Assembly (NCBI RefSeq): GCF_009600605.1 | Contig: NZ_VWNA01000001.1 | Span: 2,156,501 to 2,220,500 of the forward strand | From: Segnochrobactrum spirostomi | GTDB lineage: Bacteria > Pseudomonadota > Alphaproteobacteria > Rhizobiales > Segnochrobactraceae | Direction of reading: 5' to 3' | Length of the DNA stretch: 64,000 nt | Shown: positions 16,892 through 27,163 of the stretch, piece by piece | Position numbering within the stretch: position 1 is the stretch's first letter | Layout: every line of letters begins with the position of its first letter | Notes under the pieces: generated by a model | The model's database searches: none | What the model was told of the DNA's origin: nothing | What the model saw: the letters and a program-made list of their open reading frames with translations, nothing else | Made by a program: the position numbers and the translations under genes

Positions 16892-18268
16892 TCACTCCGC
16901 CGGAACGGGCGGGAGGTGCGGAAGGGGCATGCGCTCGTCCTCCGAGGCGAGATCGGAGACGTCTTCGGGCAGGCGGCCGGCGAGGGCGGCCTTGAGGCGG
17001 GCGGTGTCGAGCTCGCCCTCCCAGCGGGCGACGACGATGGTCGCGACCGCGTTGCCGATGAAGTTCGTCACGGCGCGGCATTCGGACATGAAGCGGTCGA
17101 TGCCGAGGATCAAGGCGAGGCCGGCGACCGGCACGGCCGGCACCACCGACAGCGTGGCGGCGAGGGTGATGAAGCCGGCGCCGGTGATGCCCGCGGCCCC
17201 CTTCGAGGACAGCATCGCGACGAGCAGCAGGAGGACCTGATCCTGCAGCGACAGGTGGATGTCCATCGCCTGGGCGATGAACAGCGCCGCCAGCGTCATG
17301 TAGATATTGGTGCCGTCGAGGTTGAAGGAATAGCCGGTCGGCACCACGAGGCCGACCACCGACCGCTTGCAGCCGGCGGCCTCCAACTTTTCCATCAGGC
17401 TCGGCAGCGCGGCCTCCGACGAGGAGGTGCCGATGACGAGCAGGATCTCTTCCTTGATGTAGCGGATGAGGGCGAAGATCGAGATGCCGTTGTAGCGGCA
17501 CACGGCGCCGAGCACGAGGACGATGAACACCGCGGCGGTCAGGTAGAAGGTGCCGATCAGCATCGCCAAGTTTGCGACCGAACCGATGCCGTACTTGCCG
17601 ATGGTGAACGACATGGCGCCGAACGCCCCGATCGGCGCGGCCTTCATCAGGATCGCGACCAGCTTGAAGACCGGCACGGTCAGGTTCTGGAGGAAGTCGG
17701 TGATTGGCTTGCCGCGCTCGCCGACGAGGGCGAGGGCCGTGCCGAACAGCACGGAGAAGAACAGAACCTGGAGGATGTCGCCCGAGGCGAAGGCGCCGGT
17801 GACGGTGTCCGGAATGATGTTCTGGAGGAAACCGACCACGCTCGCGTCATGAGCCTTGGTGGCGTAGGTCTGCACCGCCTTGGCGTCGAGGCTGTTCGGA
17901 TCGATGTGTAGGCCGGTGCCGGGCTGGATCACGTTGCCGATGATGAGGCCGATGACGAGCGCCAGCGTCGAGAAGCAGAGGAAATAGAGCATCGCCTTGC
18001 CGGCGACGCGCCCGACCTTCTGCATGTCGGTCATGCCGGCGATGCCGGTCGCGACGGTCAGGAAGATCACCGGCGCGATGATCATCTTCACGAGCTTGAT
18101 GAAGGCGTCGCCGAGCGGCTTCAGGGCGGCCCCGGTCTCCGGCCAGAAATGGCCGACCGTGATGCCGACCGCGATGGCGAACAGCACCTGGACGTAGAGC
18201 TGCTGGTAGAACTTCTTCGGGCGGGCGGACGGCGAATGGCCTGCCGCAGCGGGGGCGATGAGCGCCAT
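16892..18268 (-). CDS. dctA: C4-dicarboxylate:proton symporter DctA
   Basis: The 458-aa protein belongs to the dicarboxylate/amino acid:cation symporter family and imports succinate, fumarate and malate. It has about eight membrane helices plus two re-entrant loops. The signature serine motif [10 protein letters not shown] and the substrate-site motif [13 protein letters not shown] are both present, as is [12 protein letters not shown]. Its length is typical of DctA. It is divergent from dctBD. A strong sigma-54 promoter lies about 55 bp upstream of the start, and two dyads further upstream look like DctD sites, as in rhizobia, where DctA is required for symbiotic metabolism. Confidence 0.95.
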   Translation of the reverse strand: MALIAPAAAGHSPSARPKKFYQQLYVQVLFAIAVGITVGHFWPETGAALKPLGDAFIKLVKMIIAPVIFLTVATGIAGMTDMQKVGRVAGKAMLYFLCFSTLALVIGLIIGNVIQPGTGLHIDPNSLDAKAVQTYATKAHDASVVGFLQNIIPDTVTGAFASGDILQVLFFSVLFGTALALVGERGKPITDFLQNLTVPVFKLVAILMKAAPIGAFGAMSFTIGKYGIGSVANLAMLIGTFYLTAAVFIVLVLGAVCRYNGISIFALIRYIKEEILLVIGTSSSEAALPSLMEKLEAAGCKRSVVGLVVPTGYSFNLDGTNIYMTLAALFIAQAMDIHLSLQDQVLLLLVAMLSSKGAAGITGAGFITLAATLSVVPAVPVAGLALILGIDRFMSECRAVTNFIGNAVATIVVARWEGELDTARLKAALAGRLPEDVSDLASEDERMPLPHLPPVPAE

Positions 18269-18321
18269 GATTTCCTCCGACGATGGTTTGTTGGTTCTTG
18301 GCGAAACAGCGATTCCGCTTG

Positions 18322-18337
18322 AGCAACCGGCGTGCCA
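18322..18337 (-). promoter_or_regulatory. Sigma-54 promoter of dctA
   Basis: On the minus strand TGGCACG-CCGG-TTGCT matches the RpoN -24/-12 consensus almost exactly. The -12 GC lies at 18323-18324, so transcription should start near 18311, about 43 bases before the dctA start codon. Confidence 0.9.
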
Positions 18338-18410
18338 GCCGGCGGCGTTCAGAAATCATGTTTAAAATCAATGTTTTATAGAGGAGTCCGATCGGGGGCC
18401 CGACGCCCTA

Positions 18411-18460
18411 TGTGCGAAAATCCGCACGCATTCGCTTGCCTCATGCGGAAAATCGCGCAA
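18411..18460. promoter_or_regulatory. Two candidate DctD upstream activator sites
   Basis: GTGCG-AAAATC-CGCAC lies at 18412-18427 and a second related dyad, TGCG-N8-CGCA, at 18444-18459. Their centres are 32 bp apart, about three helical turns, on the far side of the sigma-54 promoter from dctA. They sit about 108 and 140 bp upstream of the predicted dctA start point and just before dctB. Confidence 0.7.
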
Positions 18461-18468
18461 GATGGGGG

Positions 18469-20328
18469 ATGACGTCGTCGCCCGATCCGTCCCCGTCCGA
18501 CCAACCAGAAGTCCGTGCGCCGCGCCCGGCGAAGTGGCCTTGGGTGGTGTTCGCGCTGGTCGCGCTCGGCCTCACCGCCGGGGCGATGACGGGTGCCGCC
18601 GATGTCGGCCGCTCCCGGGCGCTAGCCGACGTGCGGAGCCGGTCGGAGAACGCCGCGACCCTCGCCCTCGCGGTGCTGCGCGGCGAGCTCGAAAAGCAGC
18701 GTGCGGTGCCGCTCATCCTCGCCCGCGACCCGGATGTGCGCCGGGCTTTGGTGGGAAGCGACCGCCGCGCGCTCGACGAGAAATTCGACGCCATCGCCGC
18801 GGAGACCCGGTCCTCGGTGATCTACCTGCTCGACCGCGACGGCGTCGCCATCGCCGCGTCGAACTGGGACGAGCCGCAGAGTTTCGTCGGGTCGGATTAT
18901 GCTTTCCGCGATTATTACCGCCAGGCGATGGTCCACGGCACCGCCGAGCAATTCGCCCTCGGCACGGTGAGCAGGCGGCCCGGCCTCTATATCTCCCGCC
19001 GGATCGACGGCGCGGACGGTCCGCTCGGCGTCATCGTCGTCAAGGTGGAGTTCAACCGGGTCGAGGCGGACTGGACGGCGCTCGGCGGGCAGGCTTACGT
19101 CACCGACGCCCGTGGCGTGGTCCTGCTGTCCACGGTGGAGAGCTGGCGGTTCGACGTCGAGCGGCCGCTCGCGCCGGAGGCCGCCGCCGACATCCGCCGC
19201 TCGCTGCAATTCGGAGCGGCGCCGCTCGAGCCGCTCAGGATCAGCCATGACGGCGGTCTCGTCAGCGCCGCCGGCCTGCGGGGGCGCTTCGTGGAGGCGA
19301 CCGAGGTGGTTCCGACCACCGACTGGACGCTCGACGTCCTGCTGCCGGCCGACCGTGCCATTCGCTCGGCCCAGACGAGCCTCCAGATCGCCGCCGCTTT
19401 GGTCCTGATGCCCGGCCTCGGCGCGGCCGCCCTGGTGATGCGCCGCCGGCGCCGCGCCCAGGCCCGGCTCGTCGCCGCGGCCCGCATCAAGGCGGAACTC
19501 GAGCAGCGGGTCGCCGAGCGGACGGCCGAACTCGCCGGCGCCAATGCCCGGCTCATGGAGGAGATCGCCGAGCGCGGCCGCGCCCAGGAGCGGCTCTCCG
19601 ACGCGCGTGAGGAGCTCGCCAAGGCGAACCGGCTCGCGACCCTCGGGCAGGTCACCGCCGGCGTCGCCCACGAGATCAACCAGCCGCTCGCCGCCATCCG
19701 CACCTATGCCGAGAATGCCCGCGCCTTCCTGAAGCGCGACGACCCCACGCCGGCCGACGGCGCGCTCGGCAAGATCGTCGCGCTCACCGAGCGGATCGGC
19801 GCCATCACCGACACGCTCCGCGGCTTCGCGCGGCGCGGCGACGGAACGACCGAGCCCACCGCACTCGCCGATGCCATCGTCGGCGCCTTGATGATCCTCG
19901 ACGCGCCGCTGCGTCAGGCCGGCATCCGCCCCTCGCTCACCGCCGTCCCACCGGATCTCAAGGTGATGGCGCGCCGCGTCGAGCTCGAGCAGGTGCTGGT
20001 CAACCTGATGCGCAACGCCATCGAGGCGCTGTCCGCCTCCGCCGCGCCGGCGGGCGGGGACAACCCGGCGGCGCCGCTCGCGGTCGGGGTGCGGGTCGAG
20101 GGCGAGCGTGTCGTCGTCGCCATCGCCGACCGCGGACCGGGCCTGACGGAACCGGAGGTGGCGGCGTTGTTCACCCCGTTCCGCACCTCGAAGCCGAAGG
20201 GCCTCGGCCTCGGTCTCGTTATCTGCCACGACATCGTCGCCCGCTTCGGCGGCACGCTCACCGCGGCGTGCCGGCCGGGGGAGGGCTGCGTCTTCACCAT
20301 CGTTCTCCAGAGGGCGTCTCAACCATGA
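18469..20328 (+). CDS. dctB: C4-dicarboxylate sensor histidine kinase DctB
   Basis: The 619-aa kinase has a first membrane helix at about 23-42, a large periplasmic dCACHE-type sensor domain, a second helix at about 303-323, a coiled coil, and an HisKA box with His401 in [14 protein letters not shown]. The HATPase domain follows, with [10 protein letters not shown] and the GLGLGLVI G-box. It senses C4-dicarboxylates and phosphorylates DctD. I chose the ATG at 18469, which places the first membrane helix near the N-terminus; the longer frame begins inside the activator sites. The stop overlaps the dctD start by four bases, so the pair is translationally coupled. Confidence 0.93.
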   Translation: MTSSPDPSPSDQPEVRAPRPAKWPWVVFALVALGLTAGAMTGAADVGRSRALADVRSRSENAATLALAVLRGELEKQRAVPLILARDPDVRRALVGSDRRALDEKFDAIAAETRSSVIYLLDRDGVAIAASNWDEPQSFVGSDYAFRDYYRQAMVHGTAEQFALGTVSRRPGLYISRRIDGADGPLGVIVVKVEFNRVEADWTALGGQAYVTDARGVVLLSTVESWRFDVERPLAPEAAADIRRSLQFGAAPLEPLRISHDGGLVSAAGLRGRFVEATEVVPTTDWTLDVLLPADRAIRSAQTSLQIAAALVLMPGLGAAALVMRRRRRAQARLVAAARIKAELEQRVAERTAELAGANARLMEEIAERGRAQERLSDAREELAKANRLATLGQVTAGVAHEINQPLAAIRTYAENARAFLKRDDPTPADGALGKIVALTERIGAITDTLRGFARRGDGTTEPTALADAIVGALMILDAPLRQAGIRPSLTAVPPDLKVMARRVELEQVLVNLMRNAIEALSASAAPAGGDNPAAPLAVGVRVEGERVVVAIADRGPGLTEPEVAALFTPFRTSKPKGLGLGLVICHDIVARFGGTLTAACRPGEGCVFTIVLQRASQP

Positions 20329-21695
20329 GCGGGCAGGATCCGGCCGGCCTCGATGTCGTGTTCGTCGACGACGACGACGACCTGCGCGACGCCAACGTGC
20401 AGGCCTTGGAGCTCGCCGGCTTCCGGCCGCGCCCCTTCTCGTCCGCCGCAGGCGTGGCGGAGAGCCTGAGCGTGGATTTTCCCGGTGTCGTCGTCACCGA
20501 TGTGCGACTGCCCGGCATCGACGGCATCGAGCTTTTTCGCCGTATCCGCGCCCTCGATGCCGACCTTCCGGTGGTGCTGATTTCCGGCCATGCCGATATC
20601 GCGATGGCGGTGGAGGCGATGAGCGAGGGCGCCTACGACTTCATCGCCAAGCCCTATGCGGGCGACCGGCTCGTCGAGACGCTGCGGCGCGCGCTCGAGA
20701 AGCGGGCCCTCGTCATTGAGAACCGCCGCCTGCGCGAGCTCGCGGCGGCGGAAGGGGCGGCGGAGAGCGAGAGCGCCCTGATCGGCGAGGCGCCGGCCAT
20801 GGTGCGGCTGCGCCAGATGATCCAGGACCTCGCCGACGTCGATGTCGACGTCCTGGTGCTGGGCGAGACCGGGACCGGCAAGGAGGTCGTGGCGAACCTG
20901 CTCCATCGCCTCGGCCGGCGGCGGCGGCATCCCTTCGTCGCGCTCAATTGTGGGGCGCTGCCGGAGACGGTGATCGAGAGCGAATTGTTCGGCTATGAGG
21001 CCGGCGCCTTCACCGGCGCGCAGAAGAAGCGCATCGGCCGCATCGAGCATTCGAGCGGCGGCACGCTCTTCCTCGACGAGCTCGAAAGCATGCCGGCGAG
21101 CGCGCAGGTGAAGCTTCTCAGGGTGTTGGAGGCCCGCGAGATCGCCCCGCTCGGCTCCAACGAGCTGCGGCCGGTCGATCTGCGCGTCGTCGCGGCCACA
21201 AAGGTCGATCTCGCCGATCCGGCGGCGCGGGGCGATTTCCGCACCGACCTTTTCTATCGCCTCAACGTGGTGACCCTGCGCATCCCGCCCTTGCGGGAGC
21301 GGCGGCGCGACGTGCCCTTGCTGTTCGCCCACTTCCTCGCCCGGGCGGCGCGCAAATATGGCCGGCAGCCGCCGAAGCTCGACCGTGCGATCGAGCGCCA
21401 TCTCGTCGAGAACACGTGGGCGGGCAATGTCCGCGAACTCGTCCACTTCGCGGAGCGGGTCGCGCTGGGGCTGCCCGAGACCCGGCCCGCGGCGCGTCCG
21501 GCGGGCGGTGCCGAGCCCCAGAGCCTGCCGGAGCGGCTCGGAATCATCGAGGCCAACATGATCCGCGAGGCCCTGGAGGCCCATCGCGGAGACGTGCGGG
21601 CGACGCTGGAGGCGCTCGGCATCCCCCGCAAGACCTTCTACGACAAGCTCGCCCGTTACGGCATCGAGCGCGCCGCCTACGAGGCGGAGCGGTAA
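20325..21695 (+). CDS. dctD: Sigma-54-dependent response regulator DctD
   Basis: The 456-aa activator has three parts. The receiver domain carries the acidic pocket at residues 15-19, the phosphoacceptor Asp59 in VTDVRLPG and Lys109. The AAA+ domain has Walker A GETGTGKE at 180-187 and the sigma-54-contact loop GAFTGA at 227-232. A Fis-type helix-turn-helix ends the protein ([18 protein letters not shown]). Phosphorylated DctD binds upstream of dctA and drives RpoN-dependent transcription. Its ATG overlaps the dctB stop in an ATGA. It converges with a PRC-barrel gene that ends 5 bp downstream. Confidence 0.94.
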   Translation: MSGQDPAGLDVVFVDDDDDLRDANVQALELAGFRPRPFSSAAGVAESLSVDFPGVVVTDVRLPGIDGIELFRRIRALDADLPVVLISGHADIAMAVEAMSEGAYDFIAKPYAGDRLVETLRRALEKRALVIENRRLRELAAAEGAAESESALIGEAPAMVRLRQMIQDLADVDVDVLVLGETGTGKEVVANLLHRLGRRRRHPFVALNCGALPETVIESELFGYEAGAFTGAQKKRIGRIEHSSGGTLFLDELESMPASAQVKLLRVLEAREIAPLGSNELRPVDLRVVAATKVDLADPAARGDFRTDLFYRLNVVTLRIPPLRERRRDVPLLFAHFLARAARKYGRQPPKLDRAIERHLVENTWAGNVRELVHFAERVALGLPETRPAARPAGGAEPQSLPERLGIIEANMIREALEAHRGDVRATLEALGIPRKTFYDKLARYGIERAAYEAER

Positions 21696-21700
21696 GCCGC

Positions 21701-22219
21701 TCAGTCGGGGTTGCTCTGCTTGCGGTCGAGCTCGTCGCGGGTCAGGGCGGCGACCGCCTTATCGCGGCCGGGGGCGATCTCGGTCGGCTTCAGCGCCACG
21801 CGGTCGCCCAAGAATCCCATCACGCCGCCCATCTCGACGTGGATCGCCGTCACCTGTCCCGTCGCATCGCGGGAAATGTCGACGACCCTCCCGACCTCCT
21901 CGCCGTCGCGGGTGACGAGCGGCTTGCCGATCAGCATCTCGGCATTGTCGGCGAGTTCGTGCTGGGCCGCCGGTTCGCCCGGCTTCAGGGCATCGCGCTC
22001 GGCGGCGCTGTGGGTCGGCGTGGTGAAGGCGCCGGAGGGCGGCTGTGCCTTGGGGGCCGCCGGCCCGGCCGCCGCCGCGGCGGCATTGCCGCTGACGGGA
22101 GGGTCGAGCGGGACGGCCTCCTCGCCGGTGGCGTTCTGGGCCGCCGCGGCGTGCGGCAGAAGGCCCGCGATCAGGATCGCGAGCACGATTGTGCGGAACA
22201 TGGCGGACCGGATCGGCAT
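21701..22219 (-). CDS. Exported PRC-barrel domain protein
   Basis: The 172-aa product starts with a signal peptide (MFRTIVLAILIAGLLPHAAAAQ) followed by an Ala/Pro-rich linker and a C-terminal PRC-barrel domain from about residue 92 (MLIGKPLVTRDGEEVGRVVD). PRC-barrel proteins of this type are common periplasmic or cell-envelope proteins in Hyphomicrobiales and their role is undefined. A strong AGGAGG precedes the ATG. The next Met, at residue 7, is an alternative start. It lies downstream of ubiB on the same strand, at a 160-bp distance. Confidence 0.8.
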   Translation of the reverse strand: MPIRSAMFRTIVLAILIAGLLPHAAAAQNATGEEAVPLDPPVSGNAAAAAAGPAAPKAQPPSGAFTTPTHSAAERDALKPGEPAAQHELADNAEMLIGKPLVTRDGEEVGRVVDISRDATGQVTAIHVEMGGVMGFLGDRVALKPTEIAPGRDKAVAALTRDELDRKQSNPD

Positions 22220-22379
22220 CGTCGCCTCCTCTCCTCGAAACCTCGGCGGTGCCGGTGTCCGGCACGACCGTTCGAAGAAGGAATGCGACGGCCCCGGCAG
22301 GGTTCCGGCGGCAGAGCCGACGGCGGTCGGGGCAGGGTGAAGCGCGGGTTAAGCTCGCCGCGACTGTTCGGCCGGCGGA

Positions 22380-23969
22380 TCAGGTCCCGAACACCACCTT
22401 GAGCGCGATGGCGAGGAGCGAGAGCGCCCCGACCCACAAGGCGAGCCGGCCCGAGCGGCCGCGGCGCGATTCGGCGGCGGCGAGCGCCTCGAGGCTGCGC
22501 TCTTCGAGCACGATTCCCTTCTCGCTCATGTCGGCGAGCGAGGCGGAGATCCGCTCGGCCCGCTCGGCGAGGGTCGGCAGGTCCGAGACGAGCTTGATGA
22601 GCGCCCCGAAGCCGCTGCCGGCGCTTTCGAGCCGGCCGGCGGGGCCGAGGCGGCGGGCGATCCAGTCGCCGACGACGGGTTCGGCGGTTCGCCACATGTC
22701 GAGATCCGGATCGACCGACCGCGCGACACCCTCCACCACCACCATGGTCTTCTGCAGCATGATGAGCCGCGGCTGGGTGTACATGGCGAACAGCTCGGTC
22801 ACCTCGAAGAGCTGGGTGAGGAGCCGCGCCATGGAGATTTCCTGGGCGGTGTGGCCGCGGATCGGCTCGCCGATGGCCCGCAGCGCCTGGGCGAACACGT
22901 CGACGTCCTGTCCGCGCGGCACGTAGCCCGCCTCGAAATGGACCTCGGCCACCCGGTGGTAATCGCGGCGGATGAAGCCGTAGAGGATCTCGGCGAGGAA
23001 GCGCCGCTCGGCGTCGTTGAGACGGCCCATGATGCCGAGATCGAGGGCGACCAGCGTGCCGTTCGGCTCCACCAGGAGGTTGCCCTGGTGCATGTCGGCG
23101 TGGAAGAAGCCGTCCCGCACCGCATGGCGCAGGAACGATTGCATGATGGTGTTGGCGAGCTTCACCCGGTCGATGCCGGCGGCATCGATGCGCTCCGCGT
23201 CGGAGAGCTTGATGCCGTCGATCCATTCCATCGTCAGCACGGTCTTGGCGGTGCGCCGCCAGTCGACCGAAGGGACCCGGAAGCCCTCGTCTTCGTCCGT
23301 GTTCTCCGCCATCTCGGAGAGCGCGGCGGCCTCGAGGCGGAGGTCCATCTCGAGGGTGACCGAGCGGGCGAGCGTATCGACGATGGCGAGCGGGCGCAGC
23401 CGCCGCGTCACCGGCAGGAAGCGCTCCACCATGCGGGCGGCGACATAATAGCTTTCGAGATCGCGGGCGAAGCGCACGGCGACGCCGGGCTTCAACACCT
23501 TGACCGCGACCTCGCGCTCGGTGCCGTCGGCGTCGCGCACCGTCGCGCGGTGGACCTGGGCGATCGAGGCGGCGGCCACCGCCGGGCCGAATTTGACGAA
23601 CAGGCTGTCGATCGGGGCGCCGAGCCCCTCTTCGACGGCGGCGCGGATCATCGCGTCGTCCACCGGCGGCACGCGATCCTGGAGCTTGGCGAGCTCGTTC
23701 GCCGCGTCCTGGCCGACCACGTCGGGCCGGGTCGCGAGAAACTGGCCGAGCTTCACATAGGACGGCCCGAGCCGGTTGAAGGCCTCGGTGAGCCGCGCGT
23801 CGTCCTCGGCACTACGGGCACCGGCGCGCTCGAAGGCGCGCCCGACCCGGAGCGCGAAACGCGCCGCCGGCGGCAGGTCGATCGGCGGGACGAGGGAAAA
23901 AACCCCTTCCCGCGCCATCACGTAACCGGCGCGGGCGAGGCGGTAGAGCGGGGCGATCGCGAAGCCCAT
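22380..23969 (-). CDS. ubiB: Ubiquinone biosynthesis regulatory protein UbiB
   Basis: The 529-aa protein is an ABC1/ADCK atypical kinase-like protein needed for ubiquinone biosynthesis. It shows the family motifs: KLGQFLATRPD (the KxGQ motif), the Ala-rich loop AAASIAQVHRA in place of a glycine-rich loop, and FHADMHQGNLLV with the later ALDLGIMG metal-binding Asp. A C-terminal membrane helix (LALWVGALSLLAIALKVVF) anchors it. Its ATG shares one base with the ubiE stop (TAATG), so the two are translationally coupled. UbiB supports hydroxylation and extraction steps rather than catalysing a known methylation. Confidence 0.93.
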   Translation of the reverse strand: MGFAIAPLYRLARAGYVMAREGVFSLVPPIDLPPAARFALRVGRAFERAGARSAEDDARLTEAFNRLGPSYVKLGQFLATRPDVVGQDAANELAKLQDRVPPVDDAMIRAAVEEGLGAPIDSLFVKFGPAVAAASIAQVHRATVRDADGTEREVAVKVLKPGVAVRFARDLESYYVAARMVERFLPVTRRLRPLAIVDTLARSVTLEMDLRLEAAALSEMAENTDEDEGFRVPSVDWRRTAKTVLTMEWIDGIKLSDAERIDAAGIDRVKLANTIMQSFLRHAVRDGFFHADMHQGNLLVEPNGTLVALDLGIMGRLNDAERRFLAEILYGFIRRDYHRVAEVHFEAGYVPRGQDVDVFAQALRAIGEPIRGHTAQEISMARLLTQLFEVTELFAMYTQPRLIMLQKTMVVVEGVARSVDPDLDMWRTAEPVVGDWIARRLGPAGRLESAGSGFGALIKLVSDLPTLAERAERISASLADMSEKGIVLEERSLEALAAAESRRGRSGRLALWVGALSLLAIALKVVFGT

Positions 23970-24745
23970 TAGAGACGGTAGCCCGAATGAATGGCCGCGA
24001 TGCCGCCGGACAGGAGCCGCCAGGTCACCCGCTCGAAGCCGGCGCGGCGCAGCATGCCGCCGAAGCGTTCGGGATTGGGGAAGGTGCGGATCGATTCGAC
24101 GAGATAACGGTAAGGTTCGGCATCTCCGGCGACGACGCGGCCGATTTCCGGAATCACGCGGAACGAGAAGAAGTCGTAGAGCTTGTCGAGGCCGGGCACG
24201 TCGACGGCCGAGAATTCCAGGCACAGATAGCGCCCGCCCGGCTTCAGCACCCGGTAGGCCTCGGCGATGGCGGCCTCGCGGCGCGGCACGTTGCGCAGGC
24301 CGAAGGCGATCGTATAGCTGTCGAAGGTGCCGCTTTCGAACGGCAACGTCTCGGCATTGCCCTCGATGAAGTCGACATCGCCGGAGAGCCGCCGCGTCTC
24401 GGCGCGCTCGCGGCCGACGGCGAGCATCTCGGCATTGATGTCGAGCACGGTCGCATGGGCGTGGCCGCGCGCACGCTCGACGATGCGGAACGCGATGTCG
24501 CCGGTGCCGCCGGCGACGTCGAGCGCCTCGAAGCGGCCGGGCCCGCGCTGCGGCGGGGCGAGCCACGACACCATGGCGTCCTTCCACAGCCGGTGCAGGC
24601 CACCCGACATCAGGTCGTTCATGATGTCGTAGCGGCGCGCCACGCGATGGAACACCGAATCGACGAGGGTCTGCTTCTCATCGAGCGCCACCCGCCGGAA
24701 GCCGTATTCGGCATCAAGTCGTTGGCCGTTCGCGCCGTCCGTCAT
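23969..24745 (-). CDS. ubiE: Ubiquinone/menaquinone C-methyltransferase UbiE
   Basis: The 258-aa protein is the class I SAM-dependent methyltransferase UbiE. The SAM motif I is [13 protein letters not shown]; the family signatures [18 protein letters not shown] and [20 protein letters not shown] are intact, and the C-terminus ends HSGYRL. It methylates the demethylated quinone ring. The frame is open far upstream; I chose the ATG at 24745 because GGGAG lies 11 bases before it, while an ATG nine bases earlier (24754) sits only two bases from the same site. It is divergent from mutM. Confidence 0.93.
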   Translation of the reverse strand: MTDGANGQRLDAEYGFRRVALDEKQTLVDSVFHRVARRYDIMNDLMSGGLHRLWKDAMVSWLAPPQRGPGRFEALDVAGGTGDIAFRIVERARGHAHATVLDINAEMLAVGRERAETRRLSGDVDFIEGNAETLPFESGTFDSYTIAFGLRNVPRREAAIAEAYRVLKPGGRYLCLEFSAVDVPGLDKLYDFFSFRVIPEIGRVVAGDAEPYRYLVESIRTFPNPERFGGMLRRAGFERVTWRLLSGGIAAIHSGYRL

Positions 24746-24895
24746 CGTATCCATATCTCCCGGGTCGAAACCCCGTTGCCTCGAAATCCCGATGCGCGGC
24801 GACCATAGCCGAAGGGTCCCGTGCACGCTATCGTCCGGGCCGGACCGCGACCCTGCGGCGCGGCCGGTCCTTTTACGCCTGATCCGGTTCCCGAG

Positions 24896-25777
24896 ATGCC
24901 CGAGCTTCCCGAAGTCGAAACCGTGCGGCGCGGCCTCGCGCCGGCGATGGAGGGACGCCGCTTCCTCTCCGTGGAGGCGCGCCGGCCGGATCTGCGCTTT
25001 CCGTTCCCCGAGCGCTTTCGCGAGCGCCTCGAAGGCCGGCGCGTCGTCTCGCTCGACCGGCGGGCCAAATATCTGCTCGTGCGCACCGACGGTCCGGACG
25101 CGCTCCTCATGCATCTCGGCATGTCCGGCTCGTTCCGCGTCGATCAGAGGGGGGAGACGGCGAGCCCCGGCGCCTTCCACATCCCGCGCTCCAAGGCGGC
25201 CGCCCACGACCACGTGGTGTTCGACATGGAGGGCGGCGCGCGCATCACCTACAACGACCCGCGCCGCTTCGGGTTCATGATCCTCGCCGACGCGGCCCGG
25301 CTCGAGGAGCAGCCGCTGCTGAAAAATCTGGGGGTGGAGCCGACCGGCAACGCGCTCTCGGGAGACCTCATCGCCGCGGCTTTCCGGGGCAAGGCGACCT
25401 CCCTCAAGGCGGCGCTGCTCGATCAGACGCTGATCGCCGGGCTCGGCAACATCTATGTCTGCGAGGCGTTGTGGCGCGCCCACCTGTCGCCGCGCCGGCA
25501 GGCCGGTACGCTCGCGACCGCGGCAGGCGGGCCGACGGCGCGGGCGACGCGGCTCGCCGAGGCGATCCGGGCCGTCATCGCCGACGCCATCGCGGCGGGC
25601 GGGTCGACGTTGCGGGATCATGCGCAGCCGAACGGCGAGCTCGGCTATTTCCAGCACACCTTCGCGGTCTACGACCGCGAGCACGAGCCGTGCCGGACGC
25701 CGAATTGCCGGGGAACGGTGCAGCGCATCGTGCAGAACGGGCGGTCGACGTTCTTCTGCCCGGTCTGCCAGCGATGA
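24896..25777 (+). CDS. mutM: Formamidopyrimidine-DNA glycosylase MutM (Fpg)
   Basis: The 293-aa glycosylase excises oxidised purines such as 8-oxoguanine. The catalytic N-terminus [10 protein letters not shown] is intact, with Pro2 as nucleophile and Glu3, and the DNA-binding helix-two-turn-helix is present in the middle ([19 protein letters not shown]). The C-terminal zinc finger has two Cys pairs, CRTPNC and CPVC. The start at 24896 is fixed by the conserved N-terminus. In many Hyphomicrobiales mutM neighbours ubiE and ubiB near dnaA; dnaA is not in this window. Confidence 0.96.
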   Translation: MPELPEVETVRRGLAPAMEGRRFLSVEARRPDLRFPFPERFRERLEGRRVVSLDRRAKYLLVRTDGPDALLMHLGMSGSFRVDQRGETASPGAFHIPRSKAAAHDHVVFDMEGGARITYNDPRRFGFMILADAARLEEQPLLKNLGVEPTGNALSGDLIAAAFRGKATSLKAALLDQTLIAGLGNIYVCEALWRAHLSPRRQAGTLATAAGGPTARATRLAEAIRAVIADAIAAGGSTLRDHAQPNGELGYFQHTFAVYDREHEPCRTPNCRGTVQRIVQNGRSTFFCPVCQR

Positions 25778-25807
25778 CACGCGAGGATTGCGGTCGGCGC
25801 GCCGCGC

Positions 25808-26365
25808 TCAGCGGCTGACGCTGATCGCCTGGCCGCTCGCCAGACGGCCCTCGAAGCGGTTCGCCGCCGTCGAATAGAGCGTGGCGACCGGAGCGGCCGA
25901 GGAATCCTTCAGGGTGATTTCCTTGCCGTTCAGGTCCCAGGCCGAGATGGTCTTGAGAACGTCCGACGAGCAGCCGCGCGTCGAGGCGCGATAGCCACCG
26001 CTCCACCCGGTGAGCACCATGAAGAGCTGGCAGCGCGCGCCGCCGGACTCGACGGTCCAGCCACCGATCATGTCGGAGCGCTGCACCGACAGGGCGGCGT
26101 CGGCGCTCGGCAGGGCGGCGGGCTGCGCCGGCTGCTGGGCCTCGGGGGTCGGCTCGGGGGGCGGAAGCTGGGTCGTGGCGACCGGCGCGGTCGGCACCGG
26201 CTGGAGCGGCTCGGGGGCGGCGGGGCGCGAGGTGCCGAAGGTGGTGCAGCCGGCCGTGGCCATGGCGAGCGCGAGGCACGCGATCGCCGGCGCCTTCAGG
26301 ACCGAAGCCTTCGAAACCGTGCGGGCCGAAACGGCCCCGACGTGGAACGCGCGACGCCCCTCCAT
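25808..26365 (-). CDS. AprI/Inh-type lipoprotein (Omp19-like)
   Basis: The 185-aa product ends its signal peptide in a lipobox (ATAGC, Cys near residue 40), so it should be an outer-membrane or periplasmic lipoprotein. A Pro/Ala/Gln-rich linker leads to a beta-rich C-terminal domain with GGWTVESGGARCQLFM and two cysteines that can pair, typical of the AprI/Inh metalloprotease-inhibitor family. Brucella Omp19 is of this type and inhibits proteases. The N-region before the hydrophobic core is long, and the start may be later. It converges with mutM, 30 bp away. Confidence 0.75.
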   Translation of the reverse strand: MEGRRAFHVGAVSARTVSKASVLKAPAIACLALAMATAGCTTFGTSRPAAPEPLQPVPTAPVATTQLPPPEPTPEAQQPAQPAALPSADAALSVQRSDMIGGWTVESGGARCQLFMVLTGWSGGYRASTRGCSSDVLKTISAWDLNGKEITLKDSSAAPVATLYSTAANRFEGRLASGQAISVSR

Positions 26366-26567
26366 CCCTCATCACTCCTTGCGAGGCCGCAAGCGCAGCC
26401 GCCGATCGATATGGCCGAACGATACGGCCCGAATCCGGCGGCATTGGGCAGAAGCCGGACCGCTTCGTCAACGACCCGCTTCGGTGAGCGTTCCCGCTTC
26501 GTCGCATTTTTTGCCGCCCGGGGCGTGAGGGACACACCGGGCGGCCACATGATTGCAAGGACGAACC

Positions 26568-26999
26568 TTACTCGCAGAAATGTTGATAGCCGTCGAAGCC
26601 GATATAGGTGCCGTCGTTCGGATTGAACGAGCGGTAGCGCGCCGAACAATAATTGTACCAGGCGGGCGACCACGGCGCCGGCGCGGCGGCTTCGGCGTAG
26701 ACCGGGGCATAGACCGGAGCCGGCGGGGGCGGCGGGGCGTAGACCGGAGCATAAGCCGGGGCGTAGACGACCGCCGGCGGCGGGGCCGGACCGACCACCG
26801 GGCCGTAGGGGCCGTTCGGCGGGGCGTTGAGGGCGGAGCCGAGCAGAACGCCCGCGGCGAGACCCGCGACGCCGGCCGCGACGGCGACGCCGCCATTGTT
26901 GTGCCATTGGCCGGCCTGCGCCTCGGTGGTGGGCGCGGCGACGGCAACGGCGGTGGCCAGCGCCGCCGTCAGCATGGCCATTTTCGCAACCCTGATCAT
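26568..26999 (-). CDS. BA14K-family secreted protein
   Basis: The 143-aa product has a signal peptide (MIRVAKMAMLTAALATAVAV), a Gly/Ala-rich hydrophobic segment, a low-complexity stretch of repeated Tyr-Ala-Pro units, and the C-terminal BA14K signature: WYNYCSARYRSFNP followed by DGTYIGFDG and a final Cys. The family, named from Brucella, is widespread in Hyphomicrobiales; lectin-like activity has been reported for one member. I chose ATG 26999 because AGGAG lies seven bases before it; the frame is open to 27038. Confidence 0.85.
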   Translation of the reverse strand: MIRVAKMAMLTAALATAVAVAAPTTEAQAGQWHNNGGVAVAAGVAGLAAGVLLGSALNAPPNGPYGPVVGPAPPPAVVYAPAYAPVYAPPPPPAPVYAPVYAEAAAPAPWSPAWYNYCSARYRSFNPNDGTYIGFDGYQHFCE

Positions 27000-27163
27000 T
27001 CTCTCGCTCCTCGCGGACATCCCCGTCCGCCTTGTCACCCGTCGCGCCGAAATCGAGGCTTCGACGGGCCGTTCCTTGGGCCTATAAGGAGGCCCGTCCT
27101 CGAACCGCAGCCCTCGAGCAGCGGTTCCTTGTTGATGGGATAATCCTATTTTGGGAATGAACC

